DNA of 64,000 nt from SH-MAG3 sp035461245. GTDB lineage: Bacteria > Gemmatimonadota > Gemmatimonadetes > Longimicrobiales > RSA9. The stretch is taken from NCBI GenBank assembly GCA_035461245.1, contig DATHVP010000037.1, positions 32,835-96,834 of the forward strand, read 5' to 3'. Shown here piece by piece: positions 9,041 to 16,746 of the stretch; positions within the stretch are counted from its first letter, which is position 1, and every line of letters starts with the position of its first letter. A program made the position numbers and the translations under genes. The notes under the pieces were generated by a model. It ran no database searches. It worked only from the letters and a program-made list of their open reading frames with translations, and was not told the origin of the DNA.

Positions 9041-10698
9041 GCCCGCAGGGACCGACATCGGAGCCCGAGGCGGCGGACGTGTCCGTCCTGCAGCTGCGCC
9101 TGCGGCTGCACGCCATTCTGACCAGGGCCGTCAGCGCGGGCGCGGACAGCGCCGAGGCACTCTTCCAGCCGTGCGTGCAGGCGCTGGGTACGGCCCTGGA
9201 CGCGGGCGCGCTGGCCGTATGGACGGCATCGGATGACGGCACGGAACTGAGGCTGGCCGCCGCCACCAAGGACGATGGCGGCAGTCGGCCGAACGACCAT
9301 GTTCGGATCGGGGAGCAACACCTCGTGGCCCTGACGAACGCCACATCACCCGTACTCTTCCACAACCCGCGCTTCGACCATCCATTGTTCGCGCCGTCCA
9401 TCAGTGGCCCGGCACGGCACGTCGTCGTCGTGCCGCTGGCGGTGGAAGGCCGCCTCACCGGCCTGCTCGCCATGAGCAGCGCCCGGCCGCCGACACCGGT
9501 GCAGGACGAGATCTTCCTGTCGGTGGCGGACCTGCTGGCCATTGCCGCGGATCGCCAGCGCGCGGTTGAGCTGCTGCGGGAGCGGGAGGACGGTCTGGGC
9601 ACCCTCATCAGCACCGCACCGGATGGGATCGTCGTGCTCGACCCGCACAGCCGCATCATTGCGGTCAACCCGAGTCTCGAGCGGATCTTCGGCTATGAAC
9701 ACGGTGAGCTGCCCGGCGAAAACGTGACAATGCTCATGCCCGAGCGCTTTCGTGCACGGCACAACAGCGGCATCCGCCGCTATCGCGAAACCGGACAGAA
9801 GCGCATCTCCTGGCACGGCATCGAACTCGTTGGCCTGCACAAGGACGGTTCGGAGTTCCCCATCGAGATATCTTTCGGCGAGTACGCGCGTAACGGACAG
9901 ATGGTCTTTACCGGCTTCATCCGTGACATCACCGAGCGGAAGCGAGCGGAGCAGCGGGACCGCAGCAGGCGACGCGTCGTCCAGGCCACTGCAGTCTATG
10001 TCGGATCCGCTTTCGTCGTGCTGCAGGCAGCCGACCTGATCCTGCCGGTGCTGCCCCTGCCGGAATGGTGGTTCAATCTCCTCGTCATGCTGGGCTTCCT
10101 CGGATTGCCGGTGGTGATGGCCGTGGCGTGGGGCTGGGGCGGCACCCGGGACGGCGCGTACGGCGCGACAGAGCGCGGCGCGCGCGCCCTGCCTCTGCCC
10201 CGGCTCCGCACCGTCGCGTGGGTCGGCGCGCTGCTCACGGCAGTGGCCACCACGGCGTTCTTCTGGCAGGCACCTGGCGGCTTGCGTGACGACGTGCCCG
10301 TCATCGCCGTTCTCCCGTTCGCCGCCCTCGACGACACGCCCCTGTCACGCCAGCTCGCTGGCGGTATCACTGATGACATCATCACCGCCATAGCCGGACG
10401 GGACGAGTTCCTGGTGGTCAGCAGCACGACGGTGCTCGCCCACGCCGATGGCAACCGGACCGTCGCACAACTCGGCCGGGACCTGGCCGTGAGTCATGTA
10501 CTGGAGGGCAGTGTGCGCCAGGCCGGCGACCGCATCCGGGTAAGTGTCCGCCTTTCCCGGCCGGGTCGGGACCGCCACGTGTGGGCCCGCGCGTACGATC
10601 GGGAGATGTACGACGCACTCGCCGTACAGGCTGAGCTGGCGCGGCAGGTGGCCGACGAACTCGCGCGCCGCATGGCCGGCCGTGCGACCGACCGCTGA
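9037..10698 (+). CDS. GAF-PAS-membrane-TolB-like sensor protein
   Basis: 553 residues read as: GAF domain about 20-180; PAS domain 189-300; short basic linker; two hydrophobic segments 317-338 and 346-366 and a third 393-410; then a TolB/FlgO-like N-terminal domain 420-550 (PVIAVLPFAAL, GGITDDIITAIA, VLEGSVRQAGDRIRVSVRL, WARAYDRE). The PAS closely follows the FixL pattern, with NVTMLMPERFRARHNSG and His242 at the place of the FixL haem ligand. No kinase, cyclase or HTH output is present, so the TolB-like domain would be the output or ligand module. It ends the SBP56 unit, coupled by ATGA. Confidence 0.82.
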   Translation: MSPQGPTSEPEAADVSVLQLRLRLHAILTRAVSAGADSAEALFQPCVQALGTALDAGALAVWTASDDGTELRLAAATKDDGGSRPNDHVRIGEQHLVALTNATSPVLFHNPRFDHPLFAPSISGPARHVVVVPLAVEGRLTGLLAMSSARPPTPVQDEIFLSVADLLAIAADRQRAVELLREREDGLGTLISTAPDGIVVLDPHSRIIAVNPSLERIFGYEHGELPGENVTMLMPERFRARHNSGIRRYRETGQKRISWHGIELVGLHKDGSEFPIEISFGEYARNGQMVFTGFIRDITERKRAEQRDRSRRRVVQATAVYVGSAFVVLQAADLILPVLPLPEWWFNLLVMLGFLGLPVVMAVAWGWGGTRDGAYGATERGARALPLPRLRTVAWVGALLTAVATTAFFWQAPGGLRDDVPVIAVLPFAALDDTPLSRQLAGGITDDIITAIAGRDEFLVVSSTTVLAHADGNRTVAQLGRDLAVSHVLEGSVRQAGDRIRVSVRLSRPGRDRHVWARAYDREMYDALAVQAELARQVADELARRMAGRATDR

Positions 10699-10714
10699 GG
10701 GCGCGGGCCACACC

Positions 10715-12904
10715 TCAGCGGGGCACGCCACGGCGCAATGCGTCGCGGCTGGCGGCCGTGGCTTCGTCAATGAGCCGCTCAATAATGCTCGCCGCTGTGT
10801 CCGCCGACGCGTCGCCCTGGCTGGCCGTCCGGGCCGTGCGGACGATCTCGTCGCTCAGCACGGACATCTCCCGCAGCAGGTCATGCTCGGACCAGCCAAG
10901 GCCGGCACGTTGCAGCCCGTGCAGCTCCGCCATCAGCCGGCGGATCTCGACGCCATCCCGGAGCTGCATGGGGGGGCCGGCAGCGCTGCCCAGATCCATG
11001 AGCACCAGCGCGATCTCTGCGGTCCAGCTGGGGATGTGGTCACGGAGTTGGGCGTCGGCGAGCCCCGTCGCGGACGGGACCTCGCTGCGCATGCGGCCGA
11101 TGACAGCCTGGGCAACGTCATCCAGGCTGGAAAGGAGAGCGACACCGATGGAGTGCAGGCCGGGGACGCCGCCAGCGCCCGCATCGCCATCCGGAGACGC
11201 GGGCGCGGGGGTCCTGACGACCTCGCCACGAGGCAGCCACAGTGTGAACTCCGCCCCGTGGCCAGGCTCGCTGCGCAGCGTGATGTCGCCACCCATGAGG
11301 CGGGCCAGTTCCAGGCTGATGGCCAGGCCGAGGCCCGCGCCGCCACGGGTGCGCGTGCGCCCGCTCTCTGCCTGCTCGAACGGACGGAAGATGCGCTGCC
11401 TGTCGCCTTCCGACACGCCGGGCCCCGTGTCCCGCACGGACACCCAGCTCCAGCCGCCGGGGCTGTCATACGACGGCGCGTCATCCCGTTGCGAGCTGCC
11501 GAACGTCACCTCGACACAGCCGCCCTCGTCAGTGAACTTCAGCGCGTTCGCCAGCAGGTTTACGAGGATCTGCTGGACCCGGTGCTCGTCGCCCATGTAG
11601 GTAGTGTCCGAGTCATCGGCGCTGTGGCTGCTGAGACGGATGGACGCCGCCTGCGCCTGCGGGGCCACCAGTTCAATGGCGCCTGCGACCGCGTTGACTA
11701 GCACGCCTTCGTCGTGCTGTACCGTGATACGCCCTGCCTCGACCCTGGCCAGGTCCAGGACATCGTCGATGAGGCGCAGCAGGTGGCGGCTGCTGGCCGC
11801 GATACGTTCAAGGTGCTCCCGCTGCTGGTCGGTCAGCGGGCCCGCCAGTCCGATCTGCATCAGGTCCGTATAGCCCATGACAGCATTGATGGGCGTGCGG
11901 ATCTCGTGGCTCATGGTGGCAAGAAACTCGCTCTTCGCCCGGTTTGCGGACTCCGCCTCGGCGCGGGCCCGTTCTGCGGCCCTCGTCTGCTCCTGCAGCT
12001 CTGCGACGGTCGTGCGCAGTTCCCCATTGGTCCGGCGCAGCTCGGATTCCGCCTCCTCCAGGACCACGGACTGGTGATGCAGTTCCTCCGCCTGCTGCTC
12101 CAGTTCGATGGCATTGGCCTCCAGCACCTGCTGCTGCCGACGTCGCTCAGTAACATCATGCACGAGCAGCACGCGCACACGGCGACCCGAGGCCTCGACC
12201 GTCACCACGCGAACGTCCGCCGCCAGCGGCTCACTGCCGGCCGCTTCAAAGAGGATGTCCGGGTGCCGGCCCCCGTCCGTGCCAGCCTTGCGCAGCACGT
12301 CCTCGAACGCGGCCGGATCCAGCGGCGAAACCAGGTCCTGCACGGCACGACCTATGGCCCGACCCCGCGGCACGCCGAAGACCAGCTCCGCGGCACGATT
12401 CCAGGAGACCACCTCATCGTCGTCGGTGACGGAGATCACGGGGTCAGGCAGCACTGCCAGCAGCGCGGCCAGGTAGGCATCGGAGATGGCCGCCCGGCGG
12501 GCGGCGTGCGGCTCGATGCCGGCCAGGTCGTGTTCCACTCGCCGGCGGGTGATGCGGGCCGCCCTGCGCTGCGCCGTGACGTCAGCGGCCTGGCTGAGCA
12601 TCTCGCCATCAACACGCGCCGGGTCCCGGACCCAGACCTCGCCCACGCCGCGAGCAAAGAGCACCGCCCGGTCCACGGCGGCATGCTCCTCGGGCGGTGC
12701 CGCAATGATGACCTGCACGGCCGCGTCGTCAGCGGTGACACGCCGGGCCATGGCAATTGCAGGGCCCGGGTCTGCAACGATGATAACGGCGTCAGCGATC
12801 CCGACATCGTCGGCGCGCCATTGCGGCTGGTGGATGACTTCAGCCTGGCCGGCGAGTTGCGCCTCCAGCGACGGAAGCGAGCCGGCCAGGACGATGATCC
12901 TCAT
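10715..12904 (-). CDS. Sensor histidine kinase with degenerate receiver, PAS and C-terminal RsbR-N-like domain
   Basis: Start taken at ATG 12904, two bases after the stop of the upstream gene. 729 residues: N-terminal Rossmann-like 1-110 (MRIIVLAGSLP, looks like a receiver without its phospho-acceptor pattern); PAS about 150-265; coiled coil 265-325; HisKA with phospho-histidine His333 in ATMSHEIRTP; HATPase with NLLANALKF, DTGPGV and GGAGLGLAIS; and a C-terminal helical domain of about 130 residues (AVIGRMRSEV, ELHGLQRAGLGWSEHDLLREM) resembling the N-terminal sensor of RsbR/RsbRD. No response regulator is nearby. Confidence 0.88.
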   Translation of the reverse strand: MRIIVLAGSLPSLEAQLAGQAEVIHQPQWRADDVGIADAVIIVADPGPAIAMARRVTADDAAVQVIIAAPPEEHAAVDRAVLFARGVGEVWVRDPARVDGEMLSQAADVTAQRRAARITRRRVEHDLAGIEPHAARRAAISDAYLAALLAVLPDPVISVTDDDEVVSWNRAAELVFGVPRGRAIGRAVQDLVSPLDPAAFEDVLRKAGTDGGRHPDILFEAAGSEPLAADVRVVTVEASGRRVRVLLVHDVTERRRQQQVLEANAIELEQQAEELHHQSVVLEEAESELRRTNGELRTTVAELQEQTRAAERARAEAESANRAKSEFLATMSHEIRTPINAVMGYTDLMQIGLAGPLTDQQREHLERIAASSRHLLRLIDDVLDLARVEAGRITVQHDEGVLVNAVAGAIELVAPQAQAASIRLSSHSADDSDTTYMGDEHRVQQILVNLLANALKFTDEGGCVEVTFGSSQRDDAPSYDSPGGWSWVSVRDTGPGVSEGDRQRIFRPFEQAESGRTRTRGGAGLGLAISLELARLMGGDITLRSEPGHGAEFTLWLPRGEVVRTPAPASPDGDAGAGGVPGLHSIGVALLSSLDDVAQAVIGRMRSEVPSATGLADAQLRDHIPSWTAEIALVLMDLGSAAGPPMQLRDGVEIRRLMAELHGLQRAGLGWSEHDLLREMSVLSDEIVRTARTASQGDASADTAASIIERLIDEATAASRDALRRGVPR

Positions 12905-12906
12905 GC

Positions 12907-14070
12907 TCAGACGAGGGGCAGCTTGAGCAGGGCCCGGCCCAGCCATGTCTTCAGGATATCGGTGGTAGGCGCCATCACATGGCTGGCCCGGGCGTCACGG
13001 AGCAGGCGGGCCAGCTTGCTGTTCTCACGGTAGGCAATGCCGCCCCCGAGCGTCATGGCCTCGTTCGTCACCAGTACGGACGTATCGGCCGCTGCGGCCT
13101 TGCAGGCGAAGATGAAGGGCAATGCGTCGGCATCGCCGGCATCACCCTTCGCCGCGGCCGCATGGACAAGACGGCGGGTGCGTTCCACCTCGATCCACAA
13201 CTCGCCCAGGCGATGGGACAGCAGTGGCTGCGCGCCCAGCAGCTCGCCCGTATGGGCATGCCGGCGCGAGCCCAGGTGCTCCCGCGCCAGTTCCAGGGCG
13301 CTGTGCGCCGCACCGGCATACGTGCCGGCCATGGCCATCAGGAAGTACGGCGCCACCACCTCAAAGATATACCAGAGCTGGTCCCCTTCCTCGCCGAGCA
13401 GGTTGGCAGCTGGCACCCGGACATTCTCGAGCCGTACCGTGCGCGAGCTGTTGCTGCGCATGCCGAGCCCGTGCCACTCGTCGAGCCAGTTCAGCCCCGC
13501 CGTGTCCCGATCCACAAGGACACAGCTGAACGCGCCCTCGTCCGTATCGCCCGTGACGCTTACCGTGGATACGACGTAGGAGTCTGCCTGCCCACCGTTG
13601 GTTACGAAGCTCTTCGTTCCGTCCACGACGTACTCGTCGCCGTCGCGGACGAGCCCGGTAGCGGGCACGTAGAAGTGGCTGCCGCTGCCCGGCTCGCTCA
13701 GCGCCAGCGTCGTGATGTGCCGGCCCTCGCCGATGGGCTCCAGGTAGGACTCCCGCTGGTACGTGGTCGCCTTGGCGGCAATGACGGCGGTGCCCACGCA
13801 GTGCATGGCGAAGCACAGCGCCGCGGACGGGTTCTCCGCGGCGATGACCTCGGAGATAGCTACAATGCCGGCCATGCCCTGGCCATGCCCGCCCAGCTCG
13901 GACGGGACGTTCAGTCCGAGCAGGCCGGCATCGCCAAGTGCGCGCATGGTCGACTCCGGCCATCGGCCAGCCGCGTCATCCGCCTCCGCTGCTGGCGCCG
14001 TCACTGCCGCCACCACTTCGCGGGCGCGTCCTACCAGCTCGCGCGTCTCCGCCGTCAACGTGTCCGTCAT
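12907..14070 (-). CDS. Acyl-CoA dehydrogenase-fold flavoprotein
   Basis: 387 residues from ATG 14070 with GGAGCAGGGC upstream. Acyl-CoA dehydrogenase fold: N-terminal helical domain; FAD/substrate segment TLALSEPGSGS near 125 and DGTKSFVTNGGQADSYVV; middle beta domain WHGLGMRSNSSRTV; C-terminal helical domain with FACKAAAADTSVLVTNEAMTLGGG. The usual catalytic glutamate motif YEGT is not seen; the equivalent stretch reads SHVMAPTTDILKTWLG. It may therefore use another catalytic base, as in short-branched and isovaleryl types, or act as a flavin monooxygenase-like enzyme. It is followed after 2 bp by a histidine kinase gene. Confidence 0.88.
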   Translation of the reverse strand: MTDTLTAETRELVGRAREVVAAVTAPAAEADDAAGRWPESTMRALGDAGLLGLNVPSELGGHGQGMAGIVAISEVIAAENPSAALCFAMHCVGTAVIAAKATTYQRESYLEPIGEGRHITTLALSEPGSGSHFYVPATGLVRDGDEYVVDGTKSFVTNGGQADSYVVSTVSVTGDTDEGAFSCVLVDRDTAGLNWLDEWHGLGMRSNSSRTVRLENVRVPAANLLGEEGDQLWYIFEVVAPYFLMAMAGTYAGAAHSALELAREHLGSRRHAHTGELLGAQPLLSHRLGELWIEVERTRRLVHAAAAKGDAGDADALPFIFACKAAAADTSVLVTNEAMTLGGGIAYRENSKLARLLRDARASHVMAPTTDILKTWLGRALLKLPLV

Positions 14071-14293
14071 GCCCTGCTCCAAGCAGACCCGGGTGTGTTG
14101 GTGCCGTCAGGCCGCCGTGCGAGTACCATGCCATGCCGCCGCAGGCGGCGCTGGCCGACGAATCAGCGGCCCTGAGGCGTCGCCAGGGTGGGCAGGGTAT
14201 CAGCCGGCGCGGGTCAGATCAACCGCCGCGGGCACAGCGGCCACCGGGCAATGTGCCGGTGGCCGTCGTGCCTGCCGGGCCGGTGCAGCGGTC

Positions 14294-14953
14294 TCAGCGG
14301 ACGGTGAACAGGAGCGGCAGTTCGATCCAGACGGGAACGCGACGATCGCGGTTGATGGCGGGCGTGAACTTCATCTGCGGCGCCACCACCAGTGCGGCCT
14401 CATCCAGGCCGGCGTGTCCCGACGACGTGTGCACCACGGAACTCTGGACGACGCCGCTCTCGTCAATGAAGACCCAGAGAAGGACAGTGCCTCCGATGCC
14501 CGCGTCGCGAAGCAGCGACGGATAGTTCCGGGTCAGCGCCGCGCGCACCTCGTCCGGGTTGCGCAGTTCCGGCTTCACCGTGTACGGCGTGAACCTTGGC
14601 GCTGCGCGCAGGTCCTCCTCCTCCCGCACGGCGATGGCCGGCGGCGGGATGCTGCTGATGGGGTTCGCCTCGAATGTCGTGGGTGCAATGGTGATGTTGT
14701 CATCCACCTCGAGGCTGGAGATGACGGGCGTTGCCGGGCGCGCTATGGTCTGGGGCGCCGGTGGGATCTCCACCTCCGGTGGGATCTCCAGTGCCGTCAA
14801 CTCGGTGGTGTGGATGGCTACGTCCCCCGTCCGAAACGCCGGGTTCCACGAGAACAGGGCGAAATGTGCGCCGACGGAAACCGTAAGTGATATGGCGAAG
14901 ACCAGGGACTGGGCCTTCGCAATGGCGTAAGTGGAATGGATCCCGGTAGCCAT
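14294..14953 (-). CDS. tonB: Energy transducer TonB
   Basis: 219-residue TonB-family protein passing proton-motive energy from ExbBD to outer-membrane receptors. One N-terminal membrane anchor at about 16-34 (SLVFAISLTVSVGAHFALF, which keeps the S-x3-H pattern typical of TonB anchors), a proline-rich periplasmic spacer 50-85, and the C-terminal beta domain 135-219 with GTVLLWVFIDESG and LDEAALVVAPQMKFTPA. No exbB/exbD in the window. It is divergent from a porin gene and could serve the large receptor at 23.4-26.7 kb. Confidence 0.93.
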   Translation of the reverse strand: MATGIHSTYAIAKAQSLVFAISLTVSVGAHFALFSWNPAFRTGDVAIHTTELTALEIPPEVEIPPAPQTIARPATPVISSLEVDDNITIAPTTFEANPISSIPPPAIAVREEEDLRAAPRFTPYTVKPELRNPDEVRAALTRNYPSLLRDAGIGGTVLLWVFIDESGVVQSSVVHTSSGHAGLDEAALVVAPQMKFTPAINRDRRVPVWIELPLLFTVR

Positions 14954-15112
14954 GGACGCCTGCCTGACAGCCGTTGGAGCCGCCGCAGCCGTCGCGATGG
15001 CGGCGCGGACGCCGGGTGCGGGACGGACGTCGCTTCATCGCGGGACACCCGGCCGTACCCTGATCTAACGCCCCCGGTACAGCGCCACTGTCGTGGAATC
15101 CCTGAATGTGGC
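14954..15112. other. Divergent intergenic region, tonB side
   Basis: Part of the 308-bp gap between tonB and the porin gene. Nothing coding is supported. The word GGAATC recurs here (GTGGAATCC near 15093) and again in the inverted repeat immediately to the right, so regulatory sites are likely, but no clear promoter for tonB was found. Confidence 0.35.
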
Positions 15113-15179
15113 GGGGAATCTCCCCCTGTGCAGCGCCGGTCGCATGCGTCGGGCGGCACCCGACCACAGGGGATTCCCC
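15113..15179. repeat. Imperfect inverted repeat upstream of porin gene
   Basis: Left arm GGGGAATCTCCCCCTGTG at 15113-15130 and right arm CACAGGGGATTCCCC at 15165-15179 pair over 15 bp if three bases (TCC) are bulged. The right arm ends just upstream of a promoter -35, so it is well placed to be an operator or attenuating structure. Confidence 0.5.
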
Positions 15180-15181
15180 TA

Positions 15182-15209
15182 CTGACAGCCGACCGCGGCG
15201 TGCTATGTT
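15182..15209 (+). promoter_or_regulatory. Sigma-70-like promoter of porin gene
   Basis: CTGACA at 15182-15187, 16-bp spacer, TATGTT at 15204-15209 with the extended -10 dinucleotide TG just before. A start near 15216 would leave a 45-nt leader before ATG 15262. Confidence 0.55.
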
Positions 15210-15261
15210 GGCGCGGTCACCCGCCGGGAGGCGGACACACACGCACCCAACGGAGCCCATC

Positions 15262-16437
15262 ATGCGTCGCTGCATCGTTGTCATAGTCATGCTGTTCGCC
15301 GGCTTCAACACCATCGCCGAGGCGCAGGACGTCCGCCTGCACGGCCAGCTCCGCCCGCGTTTTGAACAGCGCGATCCGAACTTCCCCATGGCGCCGCTGG
15401 GCGACGTGACCATGCGGACGCGCCTGGGCGTCAGCGCCGTCCTGCCTGAGGAGATCCGGCTGCGCCTGGATATCCAGGACGTGCTCGTCTGGGGCGGCGA
15501 CGCCGGCACACCGGGTCACCTGAACACCGCCGAAATCCACCAGGCGTTCGTGGATGTGGGCGCACTGGGCGCCGGACTGGCCGCCCGCATCGGGCGCCAG
15601 GAGTTGAGCCTTGGTAACCAGCGCCTCATCAGCAACAACAACTGGAGCCAGCGCGGCCGGCGTTTTGATGGCGTCCGCGGCACGCTCAACGAAGGCGCCA
15701 TCCGCGGCGACGCGTTTGCGATGCGCATTGCGGAGCGAGGCCTGGGTACGGGCGCCAACGCGTGGTTCCACGGGGCGCACGCACGGCTTGGCCTGACGGC
15801 CGCCGATACACTGCACCTGTACGGTCTGTACAATCGCGGCCGGGACATGGCCGCGTCCACCGACCAGTTTACGGCAGGCGGCCACACGACCGTGCGGGCC
15901 GGCGGCCTCGGCTTCAGCGGCGAGGCGTACGTGCAGCTCGGGACGCGGCTCGACCGGGACGTGAGCGCGTGGATGGCTTCGGCCGGCGTCGACTACAGCT
16001 TCGATGCCGGGCGCATGGCCCTGGCCGGCGATTTCTACTCCGGGGATGCCGACCCGGCGGACGGCACCGCAAAGGCATTCGACCGCCTGTTCGGCACGGG
16101 CCACGGCTTCCACGGCTATGCCGACCTGTTCACAACGCTGCCGGCACACACCGGCCAGCGCGGGCTGCTCGACGCCCATCTGCGCACGCAGTGGCACCTG
16201 GCGGAGCGCACGGACCTGGAACTCAACGGCCACCTGTTCCGGTCCACGGCGACGCCTGCCAGCGCCTCGTCACGGTTCGGCGAGGAAGTGGACGTGGTGG
16301 TCCGGCACCGGCTGCGGACGCCATTGATGCTGGAAGCGGGCGGCAGCTTCTTCCGCACGGGTCCCGCCATGACCGAGGTCCGCGGCCTGGCCGATGACCT
16401 GCTCTTCGGCTACCTGATGATGACCGTCACGTTCTAG
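15262..16437 (+). CDS. Alginate-export (AlgE-like) family outer-membrane porin
   Basis: 391 residues from ATG 15262 with GGAG seven bases upstream and a signal peptide ending in AEAQ at about residue 21. The mature protein begins DVRLHGQLRPRFEQRD and continues with the pattern of the alginate-export porin family: LDIQDVLVWG, AEIHQAFVDVG, ARIGRQELSLGNQRLI and RRFDGVRGT. Such 16-18-stranded barrels often carry anionic or organic substrates rather than alginate itself. The C-terminus MMTVTF ends with the aromatic residue expected for barrel assembly. Divergent from tonB. Confidence 0.85.
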   Translation: MRRCIVVIVMLFAGFNTIAEAQDVRLHGQLRPRFEQRDPNFPMAPLGDVTMRTRLGVSAVLPEEIRLRLDIQDVLVWGGDAGTPGHLNTAEIHQAFVDVGALGAGLAARIGRQELSLGNQRLISNNNWSQRGRRFDGVRGTLNEGAIRGDAFAMRIAERGLGTGANAWFHGAHARLGLTAADTLHLYGLYNRGRDMAASTDQFTAGGHTTVRAGGLGFSGEAYVQLGTRLDRDVSAWMASAGVDYSFDAGRMALAGDFYSGDADPADGTAKAFDRLFGTGHGFHGYADLFTTLPAHTGQRGLLDAHLRTQWHLAERTDLELNGHLFRSTATPASASSRFGEEVDVVVRHRLRTPLMLEAGGSFFRTGPAMTEVRGLADDLLFGYLMMTVTF

Positions 16438-16440
16438 CGC

Positions 16441-16731
16441 TCAGCGCGCCCGGAGATAGCGACGCGCCACCTGCACCAGGCGGCGGTCCTGCTCCATCTC
16501 CGGGCGCGCTTCCGCCTCCTCCAGGATGCGCTGCACCTCACCTGCCAGTGCGGGATCGCCCCACTGGTAGCCTGTGGCCTCCTCGCCCGCACCGATCTGG
16601 CCCGCGTAGGCCGCTTCCAGAAGTGCCATGGCCGCGGCCGCAGGGAACGACGGGTCCTTCCGCCGCGGCAGCGCGAAGCTCAGTTCCGGCGTCGGATCGT
16701 GATCGTCTTCCTTCACGAAGGCACGCGACAT
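16441..16731 (-). CDS. Small acidic protein of unknown function
   Basis: 96 residues, start at ATG 16731 with GGAGGAG upstream. Begins MSRAFVKEDD, an N-terminus I recall from small proteins associated with GreA-like factors, but no GreA domain follows. Charged, no membrane segment or signal peptide. Located 15 bp after the gamma-glutamyltransferase gene, so probably in its transcript; 3' end meets the porin gene tail to tail with 3 bp between. Confidence 0.6.
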   Translation of the reverse strand: MSRAFVKEDDHDPTPELSFALPRRKDPSFPAAAAMALLEAAYAGQIGAGEEATGYQWGDPALAGEVQRILEEAEARPEMEQDRRLVQVARRYLRAR

Positions 16732-16746
16732 GGCGACTCCTCCGGT

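Noticed and set aside
11714..14175. Long plus-strand frames opposite the histidine kinase and acyl-CoA dehydrogenase genes
   Set aside because: The minus strand carries intact family motifs; the plus-strand products have no recognisable motifs.
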